From: Citrobacter freundii
GTDB lineage: Bacteria > Bacteroidota > Bacteroidia > Chitinophagales > Chitinophagaceae
Direction of reading: 5' to 3'
Length of the DNA stretch: 64,000 nucleotides
Assembly: GCA_003243445.1 (NCBI GenBank)
Contig: QFQQ01000018.1
Span: 28,690-92,689, forward strand
This document shows positions 50,883-60,931 of the stretch, piece by piece; the first letter of the stretch is position 1, and each line of letters begins with the position of its first letter. A model generated the notes under the pieces. That model saw only the letters and a program-made list of their open reading frames with translations, did no database searches and was not told the DNA's origin. A program made the position numbers and the translations under genes.

Positions 50883-52115
50883 ATGGGAAAGAAAATTTTA
50901 TACATCTCGTACGACGGTATGACTGATCCGCTTGGACAAAGCCAGGTGCTTCCCTACCTCGTGGGTCTTTCAAAAGAAGGATACGAGTTCACCATACTCA
51001 GTTTCGAAAAAAAAGACCGGTTTGAGCGCGTTCGCCCGGTGATCGATGAGATCATTAATGCAGCTGGGATCAAATGGGAGCCGATGAGTTTTACCACCAA
51101 CCCGCCGGTGCTCTCCAAATTTTATGACGCGGTAAGGATGAAACGGAAGGCCTTTGCATTGCATCGCCGCAATAAGTATGATATGATCCATTGCCGCAGT
51201 TATATTGCCGCCGATCTCGGGCTGCAATTGAAACGCAGGACCGGGGTCAAATTCTTTTTTGATATGCGGGGTTTCTGGGCAGACGAAAAGAAAGATGCAG
51301 GTACCTGGGATCAGCGCAAATGGATCTTTCGGAGAGTTTATCAGTACTATAAGAAAAAGGAAAAAGCATTTCTTCGGGAAGCGGATTATATCATTTCGCT
51401 GACAGAGGCAGGAAAGCTCGAAATGTCCCGATGGCCCGGCTATGAGCCGTCCGTTCCATTGACAGTGATTCCCTGCTGCTCGGATATGGATCATTTTTCC
51501 CTGGTGACGGTTCAGGAAAAGCAACGGGGTCGTGAGATTCTTCACTTACCTGCACAATCATTGGTGGTCAGCTATCTTGGTTCGATCGGCGCATGGTATA
51601 TGCTGGATGAAATGCTGCTGTTGTTTTCCTTTATAAAAAAGAAATTTACGGATGCAAAATTTCTCTTTATAACCCATTCGCCAAAAGATACAATTATCAG
51701 TAAAGCAGCCGCGCTGGGCATATCCGGAAACGATATTGTTATTGTAGAAGCATCCAGGAAAGAAGTGCCTCTTTATTGTAAAGCTTCGGATATCAATATA
51801 TCATTTATCAAGCCGGTTTATTCCAAGATCTCCAGTTCGCCCACAAAACTCGGCGAAGTGCTGGCCATGGGGCTTCCGGTGATCGTTAACAGCGGCGTCG
51901 GGGACGTGGAAGCGATCGTAAAGAACAGTCATTCCGGATTTGTCCTGCATCATTTCAATGAGGCAGAATACCAGGCGGCAACAGACGCCATTCCACAGTT
52001 ATTAAGCACAGCTCCTGCCCGGATCAGGGAAAATATCGCTGACATTTACAGCCTTAGTCATGGCATACAGCTTTACAGCAAAGCATATAAACAAGTGCTG
52101 GGTGATCAACCTTAA
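50883..52115 (+). CDS. GT4 family glycosyltransferase
   Basis: 410 residues, GT-B fold: ILYISYDGMTDPLGQSQVLPY near the start, VVSYLGSIGAWYMLDEML, VIVEASRKEVPLYCKASDIN and the donor-side SSSPTKLGEVLAMGLPVIVN with the conserved Glu. It transfers a sugar from a nucleotide donor; specificity unknown. It follows the first amidotransferase after a 60-nt gap. Confidence 0.92.
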   Translation: MGKKILYISYDGMTDPLGQSQVLPYLVGLSKEGYEFTILSFEKKDRFERVRPVIDEIINAAGIKWEPMSFTTNPPVLSKFYDAVRMKRKAFALHRRNKYDMIHCRSYIAADLGLQLKRRTGVKFFFDMRGFWADEKKDAGTWDQRKWIFRRVYQYYKKKEKAFLREADYIISLTEAGKLEMSRWPGYEPSVPLTVIPCCSDMDHFSLVTVQEKQRGREILHLPAQSLVVSYLGSIGAWYMLDEMLLLFSFIKKKFTDAKFLFITHSPKDTIISKAAALGISGNDIVIVEASRKEVPLYCKASDINISFIKPVYSKISSSPTKLGEVLAMGLPVIVNSGVGDVEAIVKNSHSGFVLHHFNEAEYQAATDAIPQLLSTAPARIRENIADIYSLSHGIQLYSKAYKQVLGDQP

Positions 52116-52213
52116 CTAACAAGCCTTCTTAAATAAAACGGACGTACGGGTAAAGCATCATAATAGCTTTAAACAGGTTTATTACCTCCTTACCCGCATT
52201 AAATTTTCAATCT

Positions 52214-53107
52214 ATGATGCAGAATAATTATTCTGAGATCAAAACAGCTAACAGGGTTATTAAAAGTTATAGTTTGCCAGGTGATAACCTGGACGAAGAA
52301 ACAGTTAAATCATTTGGTGAAGAATGGAATTATTTTCACGGCTTTTCAGATGAGGACATCAGGATATCCGGAGATAAGTATTTTGATATTGTTACAGCAC
52401 AGATGCTGAATCAAAACAGCAGCGTGGTGGATATAGGCTGCGGAAGCGGAAGGTTCATGAAATACCTGAAAGGAAGGTATGGCCATATCACGGGTATCGA
52501 TCCAAGCACGGCTATATTCGCCGCGGACAAGTTACTGGGAGACGATCAAAGTGTGGAATTGATTCAGGCCTCCACTGACAATATCCCGTTTCCTGACGGA
52601 CATTTTGATTTCGGATACAGCCTCGGCGTGTTGCATCATATTCCCGATACCCAAAAAGCATTGAACGATAGTGTCCGCAAGATCAAGCCCGGAGGATATT
52701 TCCTTCTTTATCTTTACTATAGTCTTGATAACAGATCGCTTCCTTTCAAATTGTTATTCCATTTATCAAACGCTATCCGCTGGGGTGTATCAAAGCTTCC
52801 CCGGGGAGCGAAAAAAGCCGCATGTGATACATTGGCCGTGGTGTTTTATATGCCGTTTGTGGGTTTGTGCCGGTTTGCAAAAATGATCGGTGTACCGGAG
52901 AAAGCACGGAAGAGTATTCCATTGCAGGCATACGAGGACCAGTCTTTTTATATCATCCGTAATGACAGTCTCGATCGTTTCGGAACACCGCTTGAACAGC
53001 GCTTCTCCCGCAAGGAAATGAAGCAGATGATGGAACAGGCCGGGTTGACAGATGTTGTATTTTCGGAAAAGATCCCTTACTGGCACGCAGTAGGTAAAAA
53101 ACAATAA
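52214..53107 (+). CDS. Class I SAM-dependent methyltransferase
   Basis: 297 residues with VVDIGCGSGRFMKYLKGR (motif I), ITGIDPSTAIFAADK, FDFGYSLGVLHHIPDTQKAL and IKPGGYFLLYLYY. The C-terminal half has a hydrophobic stretch (about 170-220) that may contact membrane or lipid-linked sugar. It would methylate a sugar or another cell-surface component; the target is unknown. The next gene starts 1 nt after its stop. Confidence 0.88.
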   Translation: MMQNNYSEIKTANRVIKSYSLPGDNLDEETVKSFGEEWNYFHGFSDEDIRISGDKYFDIVTAQMLNQNSSVVDIGCGSGRFMKYLKGRYGHITGIDPSTAIFAADKLLGDDQSVELIQASTDNIPFPDGHFDFGYSLGVLHHIPDTQKALNDSVRKIKPGGYFLLYLYYSLDNRSLPFKLLFHLSNAIRWGVSKLPRGAKKAACDTLAVVFYMPFVGLCRFAKMIGVPEKARKSIPLQAYEDQSFYIIRNDSLDRFGTPLEQRFSRKEMKQMMEQAGLTDVVFSEKIPYWHAVGKKQ

Positions 53108-53108
53108 T

Positions 53109-54203
53109 ATGAAAAAGATCCGCCTGCTGGTTGTCTGCCCGCACCCGGAAAACAGAGTGCCGGGCCAGCGGTTGAAGTATGAACAATATTTTGATTATTT
53201 CAGGGATAATGGAATCGAGTTGACGGTAAAGCCGTTCATGACAAACCGTTTCCAGGATATCGTATATAAGAAGGGACATTTTTTTCAAAAGATCGCGTGG
53301 ACTTTATACGGCTACTGGATGCGGTTCCTGCTGCTGTTCTCGCTGCGTAAATATGATGTTTCCTATGTTTTCCTCTGGGTGACGCCATTTGGTCCCCCGG
53401 TATTTGAATGGCTGTTCAGAAAGCTCAGCAGGAAAATGATCTATGATATTGATGACCTCGTATACCTGGCTGAATCAAAAAGCAATGCCAACAAACTGAT
53501 CTCCGGATTAAAAGGAAGGAACAAACCGATCTTCTTAATGCGGACCGCCGATCACGTGATCACCTGTACACCTTATCTTGATGAATTTGTAAGAAAGTAT
53601 AACGCTCATACTACCGATATTTCATCCACGATCAATACAGAGAGATATGTTCCACGGAAAGATTATTCGCTTGGGGACCGCAAAGTGGTGCTGGGCTGGA
53701 GCGGCAGTTACAGTACATCAAAGTATCTTCATTTGCTTGAACCGGTTTTCCGGAGACTGGCGGGTGCAGGCATTCCCTTCAAATTGCTGGTGATGGGGGA
53801 TCCATCCTTCCATATTGACGGCATCGAAGTGGAAGCCCTGGAATGGAAAGACAGTTATGAAACAGATGTGATCGGCCGGTTTGATATCGGTTTATATCCA
53901 TTGCCCAATGAGCAATGGGTGTATGGCAAAAGTGGTCTGAAAGCGTTGCAGTATATGGCGATGGGTGTACCGACTATTGCAACAGCAATTGGTGCAAATT
54001 TCAGGATCATTGAAAATGATCACAACGGATTTCTTGCCGGCAATGAAGATGATTGGTTCAGCTTTTTGAAGAACCTGATCGTTGATGAGCAACTCAGGCG
54101 CCGTATCGGCGAAGCCGGCCGGCAGGTTGTGCATCAGAAATTCTCGATCCTTGCAAACAGGGATACCTATCTGTCGGTTGTCAAAAAGGTCGCAGCTGGC
54201 TGA
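53109..54203 (+). CDS. GT4 family glycosyltransferase
   Basis: 364 residues, GT-B fold with VCPHPENRVPGQRLKYEQ, KMIYDIDDLVYL and the donor-binding segment YGKSGLKALQYMAMGVPTIA with GANFRIIENDHNGFLAGNEDD. It would add a sugar to the lipid-linked repeat unit. Specificity is not visible. It is separated by 1 nt from the preceding methyltransferase gene. Confidence 0.92.
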   Translation: MKKIRLLVVCPHPENRVPGQRLKYEQYFDYFRDNGIELTVKPFMTNRFQDIVYKKGHFFQKIAWTLYGYWMRFLLLFSLRKYDVSYVFLWVTPFGPPVFEWLFRKLSRKMIYDIDDLVYLAESKSNANKLISGLKGRNKPIFLMRTADHVITCTPYLDEFVRKYNAHTTDISSTINTERYVPRKDYSLGDRKVVLGWSGSYSTSKYLHLLEPVFRRLAGAGIPFKLLVMGDPSFHIDGIEVEALEWKDSYETDVIGRFDIGLYPLPNEQWVYGKSGLKALQYMAMGVPTIATAIGANFRIIENDHNGFLAGNEDDWFSFLKNLIVDEQLRRRIGEAGRQVVHQKFSILANRDTYLSVVKKVAAG

Positions 54204-54252
54204 TTCCTGCAGGATCGTTATTTTACACAGTCATGTTTATAAATGATTTTAA

Positions 54253-55638
54253 TTGGAGCTGAAGTTTTTTTCCATCAATGACCTCATACTGGTTCCTCTC
54301 TGCTACTTCTTTCTTTGGATCATCCTAAGAAGCCGGGCTAAGAGACGAAGCGATCCGCGTGAGCGTAAATTGTATTACAAGGCATTTTATTTTAAAATGC
54401 TCAGTGTACTGGTGTTCACACTGATCACAGAATTTTATTTTGGGGGAGGAGACACCAATCTTTATTATCAGGGGGCAAAAGATCTTCGCCAGGCAATAGG
54501 AGATGATGTTGAATTCGTCGGAAATATTGTACGGTCCTCCAGTCTCTCTACAGACAATCCTTTATCGACGTATTTTTTATATGATAATTATGCGTACGAT
54601 ATTACGTATAACTACATGAAGTCGCCGGGGAACTTCTTTATGCCGCGCTTGGCGGTCATTCCCGGGCTGATCTTTTTCAACAGTTATTTATGTATCGCCA
54701 TGTGTTTCGCTTTTTTTGCGCTTGGCGGAGCGCTTAGATTGTTCAAGGTTTTTCATTACTATTATCCCTCATCCAGTAGGGAATTGGCGATCGCAACCCT
54801 TTTTCTGCCGAGCGTGAGTTTCTGGAGTTCAGGTCTGCTGAAAGATACGATCTGCTTCGGCTGTGTTGGGTTCATCCTTTATGCCGTGTTCAGCATCCGT
54901 GCGCTAAAAAAAAATATCGGTATTTCGGCAGGGATCATTGCGGTGTGTTCTTACCTGCTTTTTATGATCAAGACCTACATTTTCCTTGTGCTTCTTATGA
55001 CAATCGCCGTGTGGATATTCCGGGAGATGAGTCAGCTGATCAAAAAGAAATCTTTGCGCGGAGCGTTTACCGTAATAACACTGACCATCGGTATTACCGT
55101 ATCTTTTTTCCTGGTCCGTTATTTTACATCGCAGGAAACATTACAGCAGTATCAGTTTGAGAATATTGCCTCATCAGCCCAGAATCAACGGAGCAACTAT
55201 GCATCGGTGGATCAGTCCATGGGTGGCGGAAGTTCTTATTTTCAGGTAAATACTTCCAATACTTTCCTGCTCGTGCTTGGTAGTATTTCAGCTACCTTTT
55301 ACAGACCTTTCCCCTGGGAAGTTACTTCGGCGGCCGCTGCATTGTCCGCTGTGGAAAGCATGTTGTTCTTATTTGCAACCCTCTACCTGTTCCTCAGGCA
55401 GGGATTGCTAAAGCCGTTTGGCGTTATCTTCGGTGATCCACGGCTCTTTATGTGTTTCGTATTTGCCATGGTATTCGCGATCGGTGTGGGCGCATCAACA
55501 GCCAACTTTGGCGCCCTGTCGAGATACAAAATACCCTGTTTACCTTTTTATATGATCATGGTGATGATAACTTACCGGAAATTATCACTGCCATACCCAG
55601 CCTGGTTATCAAAAGCACTGGGATTATTAAAAATCTGA
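54253..55638 (+). CDS. Multi-pass membrane protein, probable Wzy-type polymerase
   Basis: 461 residues from a TTG start; no in-frame ATG is available before the first helix. About ten membrane helices and a large loop near residues 270-340 (ENIASSAQNQRSNYASVDQS) fit an oligosaccharide polymerase, and no other gene in this operon is a candidate for that job. Sequence motifs of Wzy families are too weak to prove it. It begins 49 nt after a glycosyltransferase gene and ends 4 nt before the second amidotransferase. Confidence 0.6.
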   Translation: MELKFFSINDLILVPLCYFFLWIILRSRAKRRSDPRERKLYYKAFYFKMLSVLVFTLITEFYFGGGDTNLYYQGAKDLRQAIGDDVEFVGNIVRSSSLSTDNPLSTYFLYDNYAYDITYNYMKSPGNFFMPRLAVIPGLIFFNSYLCIAMCFAFFALGGALRLFKVFHYYYPSSSRELAIATLFLPSVSFWSSGLLKDTICFGCVGFILYAVFSIRALKKNIGISAGIIAVCSYLLFMIKTYIFLVLLMTIAVWIFREMSQLIKKKSLRGAFTVITLTIGITVSFFLVRYFTSQETLQQYQFENIASSAQNQRSNYASVDQSMGGGSSYFQVNTSNTFLLVLGSISATFYRPFPWEVTSAAAALSAVESMLFLFATLYLFLRQGLLKPFGVIFGDPRLFMCFVFAMVFAIGVGASTANFGALSRYKIPCLPFYMIMVMITYRKLSLPYPAWLSKALGLLKI

Positions 55639-55642
55639 AGTT

Positions 55643-57481
55643 ATGTGTGGAATCGCCGGCTCTGTCAATCAGAAGTTAGACATCCCCCTGCTGACACGCT
55701 GTTTATATCACCGTGGCCCGGATGCACAGCAGACTTTTGAACAGGATCATCTGCAATTACATCATCACCGTCTTGCTATCGTTGATATAGCAGGAGGCCA
55801 TCAACCCATGCATTACCGGGAACTGACGATCATTTTTAACGGAGAGATCTACAATCATCTTGATGTAAGAAAAGAGATGTCACTTGCCTGTGAATCCAGC
55901 TCCGATACCGAAACTATCCTCCACGCCTATTACAGATCGGGAGTACAATGTTTTGAAAAATTTGATGGAATGTTTGCCCTGGCCATCTATGACCGGAGGA
56001 ATAACTCGATCGTGCTGGGCCGCGACCGTGCAGGAAAAAAGCCTTTGTATTACTACAGTAATGGAAATCGCTTTGTGTTTGCAAGCGAACTGAATGCATT
56101 GCGCCAGCAGCTGGATCTGTCCATCAATGAACAGCATATCCAGCAATATATCCGCATGGGGTATTTTTACAAATCATCGACTCCATACCAGGATATAACT
56201 GAACTACCTGCAGGCTCTTATGCTACTGTGCCGCTGGACAAGCCCGTTCCGCAGATCAAAAAATGGTGGAATATCCATACGTTCTATAAGCGCCATTCCT
56301 CCGATACGTTGGAACAGGCATTGGCAACAACAGACGCCTTACTGCATAAGGCTGTTAAAACGAGGGTTGAGTCTTCAGACCTTGAGGTTGGTTCATTTCT
56401 CAGCGGCGGGATCGATAGCGGGATCGTGTCTGCGATCGCAACAGAATACAACAGCAGGCTTCAGACTTTCACCGTTTCATTCGATGGTGAATACGATGAA
56501 GCTCCGCTGGCAAAACTGGTAGCAGAAAGATATGGAACGCGGCATCATGAGATACGCATTTCCTTCGATCACCTGCTGAATGATATTGAAACAATTCTCT
56601 CCAACTATGGAGAGCCATTTTTTGACAGCTCAGCCATCCCAAGTTATTACGTAAGCCGCGAGGCAAAAAAACATTTGACCGTTATCCTGAATGGAGATGG
56701 CGGCGATGAACTGTTTGGCGGATACAGACGGTATGTCCCTTTCCTGAAATATGATTTTCTGAATCCTGCCCCGCCATTACGCGCGCTCGCTGGTCTGGCC
56801 AATAAGTTCCTTCCGGTACCGCATAATAAAAAAAGCCGTTACAATTATATTTACAGGTTGATAGATATGACCCGCAAAAAAGGATTGGATACATATCTCT
56901 CCGCCACGATCGACAGCTTTGAAGGATTTGATCAGAACCTGATCACAGATAATGATTACCTGAAAGAAGTGGAAGATGATTTTGCGGAAATGAACCGGTC
57001 CGGCCTTTCCGGTTTAAAAAAGATCATGAATCTCGACTTTGATAATATTCTTGCCGGTAACCTGCTCGTTAAAATGGATATCGCTACGATGGCTCATTCG
57101 TTAGAGGGACGCAGCCCTTTACTCAGTAAAGGCGTACTCGAATATCTGCCTTCATTGCCTGATGAATATAAGATCAAAGGTGCGCAAACAAAATTCCTGC
57201 TCCGCAAGCTTTCCGAAAAATACCTCCCTGCAGAGCTTATCAATCAACCCAAAAGAGGTTTTGAAATTCCACTGAAAAAATGGATCGATGGAGAGCTGAA
57301 ACAACTTATCGGAGATTATCTTTTTTCCACCAGCGCTTATTCTGCAAACTATATTCAACCTGGTTTTCTGAATGACCTATGGAACAGGAAGATCCGTTGC
57401 AGTGATGAGAAAAGGGCAAAAATGCTCTGGACCATTTTTGCGTTGGAGGTCTGGTATAAAAAATGCTACAAAATCAATTGA
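55643..57481 (+). CDS. asnB: Asparagine-synthase-type amidotransferase, second of two
   Basis: 612 residues with the same two-domain layout as the first copy: MCGIAGSVN with Cys2, FNGEIYNHL, FLSGGIDSGIVSAIA (PP-loop) near 258 and LLVKMDIATMAHSLEGRSPL. The two proteins are clearly diverged, so they probably amidate different substrates or positions. It is encoded 4 nt after the putative polymerase gene. Confidence 0.92.
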   Translation: MCGIAGSVNQKLDIPLLTRCLYHRGPDAQQTFEQDHLQLHHHRLAIVDIAGGHQPMHYRELTIIFNGEIYNHLDVRKEMSLACESSSDTETILHAYYRSGVQCFEKFDGMFALAIYDRRNNSIVLGRDRAGKKPLYYYSNGNRFVFASELNALRQQLDLSINEQHIQQYIRMGYFYKSSTPYQDITELPAGSYATVPLDKPVPQIKKWWNIHTFYKRHSSDTLEQALATTDALLHKAVKTRVESSDLEVGSFLSGGIDSGIVSAIATEYNSRLQTFTVSFDGEYDEAPLAKLVAERYGTRHHEIRISFDHLLNDIETILSNYGEPFFDSSAIPSYYVSREAKKHLTVILNGDGGDELFGGYRRYVPFLKYDFLNPAPPLRALAGLANKFLPVPHNKKSRYNYIYRLIDMTRKKGLDTYLSATIDSFEGFDQNLITDNDYLKEVEDDFAEMNRSGLSGLKKIMNLDFDNILAGNLLVKMDIATMAHSLEGRSPLLSKGVLEYLPSLPDEYKIKGAQTKFLLRKLSEKYLPAELINQPKRGFEIPLKKWIDGELKQLIGDYLFSTSAYSANYIQPGFLNDLWNRKIRCSDEKRAKMLWTIFALEVWYKKCYKIN

Positions 57482-57503
57482 CTGTTTTCCGCAAATTTTA
57501 TTG

Positions 57504-58661
57504 ATGCCGAAACTCGTTCGAATAACCACCGCTCCGATCTCTTTAAAATATCTTCTCCGAAAGCAGATGAGCTATATGCAGGAACACGGCTTTGACGTGC
57601 TTATGGTAAGCAGTGATGGCCCTGAACTCCCTGATGTAATTGCGTATGAAAAATGCCGTCATATCATTATTCCCATGACCAGGAAGATGACGCCGTTTAC
57701 CGATCTGAAATGTCTATGGCAACTATACCGGTTGTTCAAAAAAGAAAAGCCTGATATCGTTCATTCTCATACGCCCAAAGCAGGTTTGCTGGCAATGCTT
57801 GCAGCAAGAATGGCGGGTGTGAAACTGCGCATCCATACCATTGCCGGTCTTCGCTTTATGACTGTTACCGGCAAGACGAGAAAGATACTCGTGGCAATGG
57901 AAAAACTAACGATGAAATGCGCGACGAATGTTTGGCCAAATAGTTTTTCCCTCCGGGATTACATTATTGAACAGAAATTATCGGATACGGCAAAACTGGA
58001 GGTTATTGCCAAAGGCACCAGCAACGGTATCGATCTGCGACGTTTTGATCCTGCAAAGCTGGACGCAACAAAAATGGCAGAGATCAGGCAGCTGATCCGC
58101 TATGAGGCCGATTGTATTTACCTGGTCAATGTCGGCCGCATCGTACGGGATAAGGGTATTGAAGAGCTGGTTTCGGTATTTACAAAATTGTACGAAACGA
58201 ACGACCGGCTCCGCCTTGTGCTTGTTGGTGCGTTCGAAGATGAAGTGGATCCGGTTGCTGACTATACACGCAACATTATCCATCATCATCCGGGCATTAT
58301 ATTGCCAGGTTGGAGCGATAGTGTGGAATATTATATGAGCCAGGCTTTTGCGCTGGTTCACCCTTCACACAGGGAAGGTTTCCCGAATGTGCTGCTGCAG
58401 GCCGGCGCCATGGGCTGCCCGGTGATCTGCTCAAAGATCGAGGGGAATATAGATATCGTAGATCATGATCAGACCGGTCTGATCTTCGAAATGAAGAACG
58501 AAGCAGAACTGGAAGACCGGCTGAAATATGCGCTGGCCAATCCTGACGTAATGAAAGAAATGGCAGCCGCACTTCAGCACAAAGTTCATCAGTTCTTTAA
58601 TCAGCCGAGTGTGCATAAAGCCATGCACGACCGGTATCTTGAATTGCTGGCTAAGAAATAA
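57504..58661 (+). CDS. GT4 family glycosyltransferase
   Basis: 385 residues from the ATG at 57504 (MPKLVRITTAPISLKYLL); an open frame further upstream lies inside the preceding gene and is not coding. GT-B landmarks are DIVHSHTPKAGLLAMLAARM, YLVNVGRIVRDKGIEELVSV, LVGAFEDE and HPSHREGFPNVLLQAGAMGC with the conserved Glu. WbnE/PglA-like glycosyltransferases are the closest style. It adds one sugar of the repeat unit. Confidence 0.93.
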   Translation: MPKLVRITTAPISLKYLLRKQMSYMQEHGFDVLMVSSDGPELPDVIAYEKCRHIIIPMTRKMTPFTDLKCLWQLYRLFKKEKPDIVHSHTPKAGLLAMLAARMAGVKLRIHTIAGLRFMTVTGKTRKILVAMEKLTMKCATNVWPNSFSLRDYIIEQKLSDTAKLEVIAKGTSNGIDLRRFDPAKLDATKMAEIRQLIRYEADCIYLVNVGRIVRDKGIEELVSVFTKLYETNDRLRLVLVGAFEDEVDPVADYTRNIIHHHPGIILPGWSDSVEYYMSQAFALVHPSHREGFPNVLLQAGAMGCPVICSKIEGNIDIVDHDQTGLIFEMKNEAELEDRLKYALANPDVMKEMAAALQHKVHQFFNQPSVHKAMHDRYLELLAKK

Positions 58662-58687
58662 AATCGCGTAAGCAAAACACAGAACAG

Positions 58688-59359
58688 ATGTCCGGAAACA
58701 ACTATCAGCTCTCCGTTCTTTTTCTTTGTAAAAAGGAGAACAGCTATGCGCAGCGGGCCGCCGGCTGGCTGGCAGAGCATTTCCCCAACGCGCTTATTTT
58801 TTCCGCTGACCGCACAGAACCACTTCCGGATCATGTACTGAACTGGTCCGGTGATGTGATCATTTCCTTTATCTCGTCCTGGGTTCTACCCGCCGCCCTT
58901 CTGGAGCGCGCACGAATTGCGGCGATAAATTTTCATCCGGGAAGTCCTGACTATCCGGGTACTGGATGCACAAATTTTGCGTTATATAATGGCGCAACGG
59001 AATATGGCGTTACCTGCCACTATATGAAGGCAACCGTTGATACCGGTGATATTATCAGGGTTTCGCGTTTTCCTTTGCAGCCATCCGATACGGTGTATGA
59101 TGTCACCATGCACTGCTATGATCTGATCGAACAACTTTTCTATGAGATCATGGAAAAACTGGGAAAAGGGGAAGAATTGCCGGTGTCAGGCGAAAAATGG
59201 ACACGCAAAGCCTATACACGCAAAGAATTGAATGAGCTTTGCGAAATAAAACCGGATATGCCGGAAGAAGAAATTGAAAGACGTATCAGGGCTACAACGT
59301 ATGAAAAACCATGGGCCTTTGTGCGTATAGCAAACAGGATTTTTAAATTGCAACCTTAA
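58688..59359 (+). CDS. Formyltransferase-like enzyme (N-formylation of an amino sugar)
   Basis: 223 residues with the formyl-transferase catalytic set: Asn and His in AINFHPGSPDYPG (near residues 77-79) and Asp in ATVDTGDIIR (near 119), with VTCHYM before it. The family uses N10-formyltetrahydrofolate. In polysaccharide loci such enzymes formylate 3- or 4-amino-6-deoxy sugars; RfbA, RfbB and a LegC-type aminotransferase are in the same operon, so a formamido-dideoxy sugar is a good guess. Confidence 0.87.
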   Translation: MSGNNYQLSVLFLCKKENSYAQRAAGWLAEHFPNALIFSADRTEPLPDHVLNWSGDVIISFISSWVLPAALLERARIAAINFHPGSPDYPGTGCTNFALYNGATEYGVTCHYMKATVDTGDIIRVSRFPLQPSDTVYDVTMHCYDLIEQLFYEIMEKLGKGEELPVSGEKWTRKAYTRKELNELCEIKPDMPEEEIERRIRATTYEKPWAFVRIANRIFKLQP

Positions 59360-59368
59360 CTGATTAAT

Positions 59369-60898
59369 ATGCTGCAGGAACTTACCTTACGCAAATCTGT
59401 AAGTCCGCTTACAGGTCAGGAATATGAGATACCGGAAAACCCTTCCGATAAGCAGGGGATCGATGAATTCATCGCATTGCATCCCGGAAAAAAAGTGGTG
59501 ATTGTCCAGGGACTTGGTTTTGTCGGTGCCGTAATGAGCCTCGTGGTGGCAAACGCCCTGACCGAAGAATATGCGGTGATTGGAATCGATCTTCCTTCAC
59601 CCGGTTCCTGGTGGAAGATCAGATCCATCAATGAAGGCATCTTCCCCGTGATCGCTGATGATCCCAAGATCGGGATCTTTTACAGACAGGCAAGAGAGAA
59701 AAAGAACCTGTACGCAACATTCGATCCGTATGCTTACAGCAAAGCAGATGTGATCGTGGTGGATATCAACCTCGACGTACAAAAGCAATCCGTGGAGAAT
59801 GGCGAGCTGAGGGGTTTTGACGTGGATCTTACTCCATTCAAAAAAGCGATCGGCAGCATCGGTGATCATTGCCGCCAGGATGTGCTTGTGCTGGTGGAAA
59901 CAACCGTTCCGCCGGGCACCTGCGCCAAGATCGTTAAACCGCTTATTGAAGAAAAACTTCAGCAGCGCGGGTTACCTACCAGTGAAGTGCGCGTGGGCCA
60001 CTCTTATGAAAGAGTAATGCCGGGACCGAAATATGTAGATTCCATACAAAACTTCTATCGCGTTTACTCAGGCGTGGATGAAGCAAGCGCAAATGCCGTG
60101 GAGAAATTCCTTCGCACCATTATCCGCACGGATGAATACCCTTTGACGAGACTGGGCATCACGCATGCCACAGAAATGGCCAAGGTATTGGAGAACTCAT
60201 ACCGCGCGATGAACATTGCATTCATGGTGGAATGGAGCCGCTTTGCCGAGGAAGCAGGCGTGGATATTTATGAAGTAGTGAATGCGATCAGAATGCGCCC
60301 GACACATAAAAATATTATGCTGCCCGGCCTTGGCGTAGGCGGTTATTGCCTTACCAAAGATCCGCTGATGGCCAGCTGGGCAAAGATGAACTTGTTTGGT
60401 AGCACTGAGCCGTTACAGCAAAGTGAAACCGGTGTGCGGATCAATGACCGCATGCCTTTTTATGCATTCCAGTTCCTGCAGTCACAATTCCCCGGATCAC
60501 TGAAAGGAAAGAAAGCATTACTGCTGGGTGTAAGCTATCTCAATGACGTTGGAGACACCCGCTACACGCCCGTGCATGGTTTTTATCAGCAGATGGAGTC
60601 TGCGGGATGCAATATAACTGTACATGACCCCCACGTGGTTTACTGGGAAGAGAAGAAAATGGAAGTGAACCGCGATCTTCAGGCACTGCTGAAAAATGAG
60701 TATGATGTGATCGTGGTAACAACAGGTCATAAAGACTATCGCAATAACCCGGCATTGATGCAGCAATTGCTCGCACTCAGTTCCACCTTTATTTATGACA
60801 CCATCGGTGTATTTAATAATGATGATATAAAAACGCTATCAACAAAACATACGGTTCGCGTGATCGGCCGCGGCGACCTGAATAATGTGAATGAATAA
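59369..60898 (+). CDS. UDP-sugar 6-dehydrogenase (UDP-glucose/GDP-mannose dehydrogenase family)
   Basis: 509 residues, longer than the usual ~430-450, with a ~30-residue N-terminal extension (MLQELTLRKSVSPLTGQEYE). NAD-binding VVIVQGLGFVGAVMS, the substrate segment AKVLENSYRAMNIAFMVEW and the catalytic Cys in GLGVGGYCLTKDPL (near residue 328) define the family. It oxidises a UDP-sugar to a uronic acid in two NAD-dependent steps. Together with the two amidotransferases it would supply an amidated uronic acid. Confidence 0.9.
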   Translation: MLQELTLRKSVSPLTGQEYEIPENPSDKQGIDEFIALHPGKKVVIVQGLGFVGAVMSLVVANALTEEYAVIGIDLPSPGSWWKIRSINEGIFPVIADDPKIGIFYRQAREKKNLYATFDPYAYSKADVIVVDINLDVQKQSVENGELRGFDVDLTPFKKAIGSIGDHCRQDVLVLVETTVPPGTCAKIVKPLIEEKLQQRGLPTSEVRVGHSYERVMPGPKYVDSIQNFYRVYSGVDEASANAVEKFLRTIIRTDEYPLTRLGITHATEMAKVLENSYRAMNIAFMVEWSRFAEEAGVDIYEVVNAIRMRPTHKNIMLPGLGVGGYCLTKDPLMASWAKMNLFGSTEPLQQSETGVRINDRMPFYAFQFLQSQFPGSLKGKKALLLGVSYLNDVGDTRYTPVHGFYQQMESAGCNITVHDPHVVYWEEKKMEVNRDLQALLKNEYDVIVVTTGHKDYRNNPALMQQLLALSSTFIYDTIGVFNNDDIKTLSTKHTVRVIGRGDLNNVNE

Positions 60899-60931
60899 GC
60901 CGCTGATCATCGCAACAATAAACTAACAAGA

